The notes under the pieces: generated by a model | Told to the model about the DNA's origin: nothing | Seen by the model: the letters and a program-made list of their open reading frames with translations, nothing else | Database searches by the model: none | Origin: 79-D21 sp964521575 | GTDB taxonomy: Bacteria > Synergistota > Synergistia > Synergistales > 79-D21 | Length of the DNA stretch: 64,000 nucleotides | Direction of reading: 5' to 3' | NCBI GenBank assembly: GCA_964521575.1 | Contig: CAZFSR010000005.1 | Span: forward strand, 62,001-126,000 | Shown: positions 62,883-64,000 of the stretch, in pieces | Layout of the letters: each line of letters begins with the position of its first letter | Numbering within the stretch: the stretch's first letter is position 1 | Made by a program: the position numbers and the translations under genes

Positions 62883-63503
62883 TCAGCCAGACTCTCCTGC
62901 TTTTTCGGTTTCCCTGACAAGCGTGCTGTCTCGCCTGGCCTTTTCGCGAACCCGCGCTCGGGCTGAGGAAAGAATGGCGAAAAATGGGTGTGTCTCGTTC
63001 CCATGAAGGTTGAGGGGGGTACGAAGGGCGCGGACCAGGCGGCTCTCAACTTGCCAGGGGGTCGGGTGAGACACCCAGGAGACCCACCCATGTTCCGCAA
63101 TCCAGTCGCCAAGCGTGGCTTCGCTCAAGCCGAAATCGACGCGGCCATCGGACCGGGCAATGGGCTCGAGGGACAGCTTTTCCATCAGGAGAGCCCCCAG
63201 GCTCAATCGAAGCGTCGACTGCCTCGCGGTGTTCCTGAGGTGGTTCCTCAGCCGATCCCTGAGCTTTTTCCTGCTGTCCCGACGGCTCGGCACCATCCCG
63301 ACGTATAGCAAGGCTCGTCCTTCTACCAGGACCTCATAATATCCGCCCCTGATCCCCAGCCTGGCGGGTTCGAAAAACCACGCGTACACTCCCTCTTCCG
63401 CCGGGACCCTAACGGTGTTGTTCCGCACCAGGCTTGAGGGAACCTGCCTTTCGCTTTCCCTGAAGGCGGAAAGGATCGTTTCGAACTCATCCTCCCTTGC
63501 CAT
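62883..63503 (-). CDS. GIY-YIG domain protein
   Basis: The 206-residue protein from ATG 63503 (GGAGGTGACGGGC upstream) has GVYAWFFEPARLG and ALLYVGMVPSRRDSRKKLRDRL. This is a GIY-YIG-like core in which the first motif reads GVY-x-W and the second LLYVG. The catalytic Arg is available in SRRDSRKKL. A winged C-terminal region with HGWVSWVSHPTPWQVESRL follows. Such proteins are nucleases of DNA repair, restriction or homing systems; the partner here is unknown. Confidence 0.8.
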   Translation of the reverse strand: MAREDEFETILSAFRESERQVPSSLVRNNTVRVPAEEGVYAWFFEPARLGIRGGYYEVLVEGRALLYVGMVPSRRDSRKKLRDRLRNHLRNTARQSTLRLSLGALLMEKLSLEPIARSDGRVDFGLSEATLGDWIAEHGWVSWVSHPTPWQVESRLVRALRTPLNLHGNETHPFFAILSSARARVREKARRDSTLVRETEKAGESG

Positions 63504-63570
63504 GCCCGTCACCTCCATCCCGTTCCTATCGGCAGTCGTTTCCGGTACGTTACCTCCCCTTGTTTTTCAC

Positions 63571-64000
63571 CTATCCGACAGTCTCAAGCAAACTGCGAAG
63601 ATCCTCCCTTCCGGATGCTCTCGGATTGAGCCGTGTCGGCGCCGCGCCCATGGCGTCGTCCAGCATGGCCTCGTTCACGCGGAAATCCGAAACCCCCAGG
63701 TCTCGGAGGGTCTTGGGGATCCCAATGTCGCCAAAAAGCTCTTCGAGGTTTTCCACCACCCGCTTCGCTGCCGAAAAATCGTTGTCCCTCCCCGTGTCGA
63801 TTCCAAGGGCACCTGAAAGCCGCGCCAGCTTTTCAGCACAAACCGGCAGGTTATAGCGCAGGACGGGCTGGAGGAACATCCCGCAGCAGATGCCGTGGGG
63901 CACATGGTAGAAGGCCCCAACCGGGTGGGCCAGGGCATGAACGAGCCCGAGCCCGGCGTTCGAGAAGGCGAGCCCTGCCATGCAGCTTCCCATGAGCATC
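63571..64000 (-). CDS. Iron-containing alcohol dehydrogenase, C-terminal part (runs off window)
   Basis: The visible 143 residues hold the metal-binding histidine region LGLVHALAHPVGAFYHVPHG and the C-terminal helices of the iron-dependent alcohol dehydrogenase family (ending NPRASGREDLRSLLE). The enzyme would reduce aldehydes with NAD(P)H in fermentation. The N-terminus lies beyond base 64000. It ends 68 bases before the GIY-YIG gene. Confidence 0.9.
   Translation of the reverse strand, partial: MLMGSCMAGLAFSNAGLGLVHALAHPVGAFYHVPHGICCGMFLQPVLRYNLPVCAEKLARLSGALGIDTGRDNDFSAAKRVVENLEELFGDIGIPKTLRDLGVSDFRVNEAMLDDAMGAAPTRLNPRASGREDLRSLLETVG

Overview
The window reads as one contiguous, GC-rich bacterial chromosome segment that is almost fully packed with genes. 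No gene in it names the organism. Several features together suggest an anaerobic, amino-acid-fermenting Gram-negative bacterium, most likely of the phylum Synergistota (inference): a SpoVS homologue with no other sporulation gene, a hisS-aspS pair, branched-chain and polar amino-acid ABC importers, two ornithine-cyclodeaminase homologues, a carbamate kinase, and a selenocysteine-containing MsrA. Some Desulfobacterota-like lineages would be an alternative.

Layout. 0-11 kb: housekeeping genes, mostly on the minus strand (UPF0173 hydrolase, aspS, hisS, spoVS, malQ, an aminotransferase, a GNAT and tandem ATP-grasp cluster), then a zinc-ribbon protein and a TrpR-like regulator. 11-17 kb: an Rrf2 regulator divergent from a complete liv-type importer, then an L,D-transpeptidase. 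17.4-21 kb: an overlapping minus-strand operon of a DUF155 protein, a YgiQ radical-SAM protein and MsrA. The catalytic MsrA codon is UGA, followed by a SECIS-like hairpin. 21-26 kb: a manganese (yybP-ykoY) riboswitch with mntP, a polar amino-acid importer whose binding protein is fused to the permease, and archease with RtcB. 26-34 kb, the most unusual part: three paralogous secreted proteins with a near-identical N-terminal domain and extreme acidic tracts (57-residue Asp/Asn, 35 Glu-Ser repeats, and 203 uninterrupted Asp). A fourth vestigial copy, a secreted amidohydrolase, a secreted alpha/alpha-toroid protein and a secreted Ntn hydrolase accompany them. The Ntn hydrolase lies behind three tandem cyclic-di-GMP-I riboswitches spaced exactly 140 bp apart. 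34-41 kb: a HerA-like ATPase and a minor-pilin/PilY1-like operon.

41-49 kb holds dodecin, small metabolic genes, an IS1182-like element, and a symporter operon with a 3H-domain regulator. The IS element has duplicated an intact terminator hairpin as its target site. 49-64 kb is ordinary: cardiolipin synthase, a nuclease-like protein, ornithine cyclodeaminases, carbamate kinase, a SIMPL protein, a tRNA-editing-like pair, a cation diffusion facilitator, DUF2207, Nudix, RpiR, a YgjP-like metallopeptidase, a GIY-YIG protein and the end of an iron-dependent alcohol dehydrogenase.

How the genes may work together (inference): the amino-acid importers, cyclodeaminases and carbamate kinase fit growth on amino acids. 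The 26-41 kb stretch looks like a cell-surface island, with secreted polyanions, secreted enzymes and a pilus-tip cassette. At least one secreted product there is wired to cyclic-di-GMP. No tRNA, rRNA or CRISPR array was recognised.
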